A model generated the notes under the pieces. The model saw only the letters and a program-made list of their open reading frames with translations, was not told the origin of the DNA and did not search any database. From assembly GCA_946803715.1 (NCBI GenBank), contig CAMPET010000113.1:162120-173972 (forward strand): a stretch of DNA of 11,853 nt. Reading direction: 5' to 3'. Source of the stretch: Beroe ovata (taxonomy: Eukaryota > Ctenophora > Nuda > Beroida > Beroidae). Of the stretch, positions 7,683 to 11,853 are shown piece by piece. Made by a program: the position numbers and the translations under genes. How positions within the stretch are numbered: position 1 is the stretch's first letter; the number at the start of each line of letters is the position of its first letter.

Positions 7683-8085
7683 ATAGGCACGGGTCTCGCG
7701 CCGCGCCCGCCCGCCCGCGCGCTGCGTCATGACGCAATGCAATGCAACGTGAACGCTGCGCTCGTGTCCGCGTCAAAAAGGCTTAGCATCGCTTGTGTGG
7801 CGAAGCTAGACCGCTGATGCAAGCTGAGAATAAAATCCCGCCGCGCGCGCGCAAAACGAAATTCTCGACAGCGGACAGTGTTAATCATCGATCGACAACG
7901 CATCGCCAGTCAATTAAAGCTAAAACTGCATTTGCATATAAAGCACGACAAAAAATTGTCAAAAAATTAGATATCAATTATTTGCCACCACCTGGCCAGG
8001 GATTCTGGGGCTACTTACTGCATAAATATGAACTGTAAAATTGATTTTATTCAGTAAAACAAATTATCAAAATATTTGAGCCATT

Positions 8086-8270
8086 AATTTGAGAAGCTAG
8101 GGCCACACTTTGTGGAGATCCTGAAGAAGATACTATAATGTCTTGAAACCGTCAGTAGATTTGTGGTGAAAAAGTGTGTGGGTTTGATTCAAATTACTGT
8201 TTACAATGTTCAATCATTTGAAGCAGTAGTAAAAAATTTGCAGTATTGGAACAATCATTCTTATCAGGAA
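8086..8270 (+). repeat. Right copy of a diverged direct repeat
   Basis: Partner of 6478-6640. Here CCACA and TGTGG form a perfect 5-bp stem just before CCTGAAGAAGA, while the left copy has the same stem with a bulge. The copy ends about 190 bp before the first proposed SLC38-like exon, so it may supply promoter or 5' UTR sequence. Confidence 0.7.
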
Positions 8271-8459
8271 TACATAGGACCCATAGTACAAATAGGATCA
8301 CCATTAATAATTGTAGATTTGTTACATAACAAGAGAATGAGTGATCTCTTCATCATGCAACTGATCTATTAAAGATTCATTATATCAATGGATTTGAATT
8401 AAAATGTACATTATACACGAGTGGAACAGACTCAATTGTGCTGTACTTTGTCAGTTGAT

Positions 8460-11238
8460 ATGATAGCTGAGAACAAGTATGTTACCCTTGTTGAAGGAGA
8501 TCGACCTGGCATATCAGTCGAAGATAATATTCAGAGCGGATCAAGGTTATTGTTTATCTCAACATGATTTATTTATAGCTTATTCAATTCATGCTTGATG
8601 CAATAACCCTCTTTATTAGAATCATTTCACATTTTTCAGATCTGTTGAAATGTCAACACAGACCATTAATCTTGATGAGGTGGAGGGTTCATCATTGCTT
8701 GGAGCAATTTTTATCCTAATGAATGCTGTTCTTGGTAAGTTGTCCTTACTTTATTCTCCTAATAATTAGGAAATCTATCATTTGTAAATGGATGAATGAG
8801 TCAAGATTTTTGTCTAACACTACTGTAGAAAAATTGGTCAGGTGCTGGAATCTTGGAGTTTCCTTATCTCTTCAGCAAAGTTGGTTTGATAACAGCCTTT
8901 ATGTTCCTTGCTTTTCTGCTTATATTTGCAAGTAAGTACCTATTACCCTACAATTACTATAGGTCTATCAGATAAAATTGTTTAATGCCTAATTTTGTTA
9001 CCTAAATGCCCAATGTCTTATGAAAATGGGTATCTGATTTATGTCAAGCAGCATTTTTTTAGGATTGTTGATACCGATTTCATGTGATGTTACAGTCTTA
9101 TTTTTTCAGTCTGCTCCCACATCGTATTGGCTAAGGGTGTGGAAGAGACAGAAGCTGATACATATCATGCTCTTGTTGGTGGAATATGTGGAACTAAAAT
9201 ACTGGTAAATAAGAACCCTGCATTCTCATAATTAGGTTGTTAACTGAAGAGTCTATCTGCTGCTGAGTGCTGCAAAAAATTTGTGATTTTGTTGTGTTAA
9301 TGATGCGTTATTATTGCGTTATTGTTGTCTTAATCTTAGTCAACAGTCGCAATATTAGGCAAAACGGAGTTTGTTGTCTTATTGTTGCGTTATTGTTGCA
9401 ACAACACCGGCACAAGTTGCCTGCTGTTCTTAAAGTGACTGTATCCATCAGATCCTAGCACAAACCTGTCTGCTACTCTACTGTCTGGGTGCTAACATCA
9501 CTTACATGGTGACCGTGGGTGACCAGCTTACTGACGTGTGTTTCTACATCACCAACACCACTGGTGAGAGTTTATTGATTAGGGAACTGCAGTTCCCTAA
9601 ATTATTTCCTAGTTTATTCCATAAGTTCTCTCATTAATTCCCTAAGTTCAACAGTTCCCAGTTGATATACTGCTGATGATAGTGCTGTGCAATAAAGATT
9701 TTCCCTTACACACACAGTACACACAGTACAGTACACACAGTACACACAGTACACACACAGTACACACAGTACACACAGTACAGTACACACAGTACACACA
9801 CACAGTACAGTACACACAGTACAGTACACACAGTACAGTACACACAGTACACACAGTACACACACACAGTTATTAAGTTTGATATATCGTGTGATCTACT
9901 CAAGGTGAAACTAAGCCTTTTGTAGTCATTGATTGATCGGAAATAATGTGGGTCAAAAATCGGAATTCTTTCTGAAATCTGATACGTCAGTGTATACTGT
10001 ATAATAACTAATGGCTACATGAGACACTTGAGAAAATCTAAGCAGTTTGAGAAGAAGTGGACTGTGAATGAGTAAAATCCCAATTTCAGTTGAACATCAC
10101 CTCTACTACTGTGATAGGAAGTTCCTTATTCCCATTGCAAGTGTGGTCTTCATCTTACCTCTCATCTGGTTCAAGAACATCAGTGCCTTTGGATACGTGA
10201 GTAAACATTTTTTGGACGTGTTCTAATATATGGTCATGTCTATTAGACATGTTTATGAGCTTATGAAAACCTGATTTGATTTGCTCCCCAATGGCATAAT
10301 GTCTTGCCAAGAAATGTTACTCATTTCCTATTGTAGTGAACTGTGTTTTGCTTTTGAAATATGAAACAACATATACATAATTATATCAAATCACGTTGCA
10401 GGTGAGTTTTTTATCTGTAGCAAGTGTTTTCTACCTGGTTATCGCTATACTGGTCGGATTCATTCAGAATGGGGTCTTGGAAAACATCGATATCTGGTGA
10501 GACTTGTTCAGGATATGATGAAATAATGGACATCTGTCGTTAGTGTGACCAAATCTTGAAAATCAAAATATTGGAGTATCAGAGTTTTTGAAAGTACTGC
10601 TTTATATGTGTCTGACACCAACGCCTCGAGATTATCGTACAAAATCGCGATAAGTTTCCTATTTTAGCCAGTTGAATCCATCCTACTTTAGCAAGTTCTG
10701 GGCCCAATGTCACATGACGTGTAATGTGAGATTGGAGGCATAGAATACCGAGTTAAAATGTGACTGGTTGAAATGTTAGCTCGTTATCAGTCACTTGTCT
10801 AATGGGAGATAAAAATGACGTGTTCCGTGGAAAATGGAAATGGGATATTTCCGTTCACATTTCAACCTAGGTTAAGATGAGGGTAAATTTCCTGGGCCCC
10901 ATTTTCTCCTCTGTAATAGTCTATCACAAGAGCATTGTTTCCCACACGACCACAATATTGTATACAACCACAATATTGTATACAACCACAATATTGTATA
11001 CAACCACAATATTGTGTACGACCACAGTATTGTGTACAACCACAATATTGTGCACAACCACAGTATTTTAAACAACCACAATCTGACCATGATGACCTCA
11101 TCAGGTACCCGCCTGACTCCGTCGACGCAATATCAATACTCAGCATCCTACCTCCCATGTCATTTGCATACCAATGTCACATGACAACTGTGCCTCTGTA
11201 CAAGGAATTGAAGAACAGAAGCATGTCCAAATATACAG
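8460..11238 (+). CDS. SLC38-type neutral amino-acid transporter (A7/A8-like), 5' eight exons, 3'-truncated by the window
   Basis: A membrane carrier of the amino acid/auxin permease superfamily, SLC38 (SNAT) branch, whose members move neutral amino acids such as glutamine across plasma or lysosomal membranes. Exons: 8460-8545, 8640-8734, 8842-8931, 9110-9204, 9452-9563, 10090-10196, 10402-10496, 11105-11238. All visible introns are GT-AG and phases match, giving 271 residues plus one base. Landmarks: a polar N-terminus (1-45); TM1 with NAVLGAGILEFPYLFSKVG (57-75), the family's substrate-site region; TM2 (76-98); GDQL (145-148) typical of SLC38; a possible glycosylation sequon NTT (157-159) in the loop before DRKF (168-171); FILPL within TM6; and LPPMSFAYQCHMTTVPLYKE before the break. 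Human SLC38A7 has 462 residues, so about 190 are missing. Exon 1 is the least certain (donor GTTATT); translation could instead start at 8650 in exon 2. Substrate and membrane location are inferred. Confidence 0.88.
9579..9600. repeat. Perfect 22-bp palindrome in intron 5 of the SLC38-like gene
   Basis: A perfect palindrome centred on CTGCAG, with arms TTAGGGAACT and AGTTCCCTAA. Scattered partial copies follow (TTCCCTAAGTT and CAGTTCCCAG, about 9638-9662). It starts 16 bases after the exon 5 donor. Confidence 0.85.
9707..9870. repeat. ACACAGTAC simple-sequence array
   Basis: About 160 bp of CACACAGTA and CACACAGTACAGTA units with occasional extra AC pairs, inside intron 5 of the SLC38-like gene. 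Frames translating it into Cys-Val-Leu-Tyr or Thr-His-Ser repeats are artefacts. Confidence 0.95.
10951..11076. repeat. 18-bp minisatellite, seven units, each doubly palindromic
   Basis: Units of 18 bp start at 10951, 10969, 10987, 11005, 11023, 11041 and 11059 with consensus CACAATATTGTATACAAC. Each holds two palindromes, CAATATTG and TTGTATACAA. The first three are identical and the later ones carry substitutions such as GTGTAC and GTGCAC. The array lies within intron 7, ending 28 bases before exon 8. Because 18 is a multiple of three, one frame stays open through the array into exon 8. Confidence 0.95.
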
Positions 11239-11853
11239 GTTTGTACTTTCACTCCTTGAATTGCATTTTACTCAAGCAGCCATTTCAGTCACGTCCGATT
11301 TTTTCCTGGCAAAGTTTTTGAGTTTGCGTAACGCGCGATGACAATTGAGCTCGCCCACTCGCGTCCAGTTGGAATTTCGCGCGACGGACGTCGCGCGCGA
11401 TTTTTATCGATCGATCACATGTTACGTTGCTTGCGTCTCCAAATACAACAATCATGTGATAAAAAGGGACAGGGGTTTTTTATGGTGTGTTGATGGGCGA
11501 TATTTTTGCTTTCTTAAATGATAAATAGGATAAGCACTATTGTGAGAAACATTTTGCTTTGGGAGAGGGGTTAGTCGCATAGTTTCTGAAGGAAATTGTT
11601 TGCATTCCTATTGTTGCGAACCTAAAAATTTGAAACAGTGGTTATAGTAGTTAATTGGAGAAAATACTTCCAATGTACAACTTCATCGTCATTCACCTAG
11701 TGAATATTTTGATCAAAAATAGACGCCTCGTATGGTGTGTTGTTTCGCAAGTGCTGTACGATAAGTACACGCGCTCTGAAAACACACATAAACACACACA
11801 CACAGAGGAACACACACACACACAGACACACACACACACAGACACACACATAA
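11239..11853. other. Start of SLC38-like intron 8; CpG palindrome and CA microsatellite
   Basis: After the donor at 11239 no further transporter exon is recognisable. A CpG-rich patch spans about 11325-11415 and contains the palindrome TCGCGCGACG-GA-CGTCGCGCGCGA split around 11377-11400, followed by ATCGATCGATC. A related CATCGATCGAC lies at about 7885 in the upstream CpG-rich segment. Bases 11780-11850 are an ACACAC/CAGACAC microsatellite running to the window edge. Confidence 0.6.

Larger units (their letters stand above)
7245..7900. other. CpG-rich segment between AT-rich flanks
   Basis: CpG dinucleotides and CGCGCG runs are dense here (around 7255, 7408, 7582-7600, 7632-7652, 7695-7725 and 7840), unlike the surrounding DNA. 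The segment contains the large hairpin at 7553-7682 and its partial relative at 7372-7440. An 81-codon plus-strand frame at 7793-8038 is unrecognised. It may be transposon-derived or act as a CpG-rich promoter region 0.6-1.2 kb upstream of the SLC38-like gene; the sequence alone does not decide. Confidence 0.55.

Noticed and set aside
7793-8038. 81-codon plus-strand frame in the CpG-rich segment
   Set aside because: No recognisable family. The high CpG content lowers stop-codon frequency, so a chance frame is likely.
8163-8372. 69-codon plus-strand frame before the SLC38-like gene
   Set aside because: It overlaps the diverged direct repeat, matches no family I know, and does not join in frame to exon 1 by an obvious donor.
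9614-9903. Cys/Val/Tyr-rich open frames on both strands
   Set aside because: They are translations of the ACACAGTAC array inside a transporter intron and have no domain content.
11278-11325. Further transporter exon after CATTTCAG
   Set aside because: The frame set by exon 8 gives a short non-family peptide that ends in a stop with no donor; treated as intron.

Overview
This is eukaryotic DNA, most likely from an invertebrate animal. It carries two intron-split protein genes with animal-type families, short GT-AG introns (about 80-1000 bases), an AT-rich background with CpG-rich patches, many minisatellites and several small inverted-repeat elements. A sponge or other early-branching animal would fit the compact introns and the divergent but complete proteins, but nothing here fixes the species.

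Layout. Bases 1-255 are a 55-bp minisatellite that continues off the left edge. Bases 256-980 hold no gene I can support; the part next to 980 is the 3' flank of ATG3. Bases 981-5068 (minus strand) are a complete 12-exon gene for ATG3, the E2-like enzyme of autophagy, predicted at 306 residues. No single open frame shows more than one or two of its exons; the model rests on joining 12 phase-compatible exons. Its introns carry tandem and inverted repeats. Bases 5069-8459 separate the two genes and are mostly repeat: a possible 1.2-kb inverted-repeat element (5112-6317) that encloses a 50-bp minisatellite and a cluster of CACGTG E-boxes, two diverged direct repeats (about 6478-6640 and 8086-8270), a 225-bp foldback element with a perfect 8-bp target duplication (7011-7235), and a near-perfect 130-bp CpG-rich hairpin (7553-7682). 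Bases 8460-11238 (plus strand) are the first eight exons (271 codons) of an SLC38-type amino-acid transporter, closest by eye to the SLC38A7/A8 group; its C-terminal half lies beyond the window. Bases 11239-11853 are intron plus a CA-rich microsatellite.

The genes are head to head. ATG3 conjugates ATG8/LC3 to phosphatidylethanolamine during autophagosome growth; SLC38A7 in mammals exports glutamine and asparagine from lysosomes, the organelle where autophagic cargo is degraded. The E-box cluster 325-430 bp upstream of the ATG3 start includes two sites resembling the CLEAR motif bound by MiT/TFE factors. Shared control of the pair is inference only. No rRNA, tRNA, CRISPR array or intact transposase was seen.
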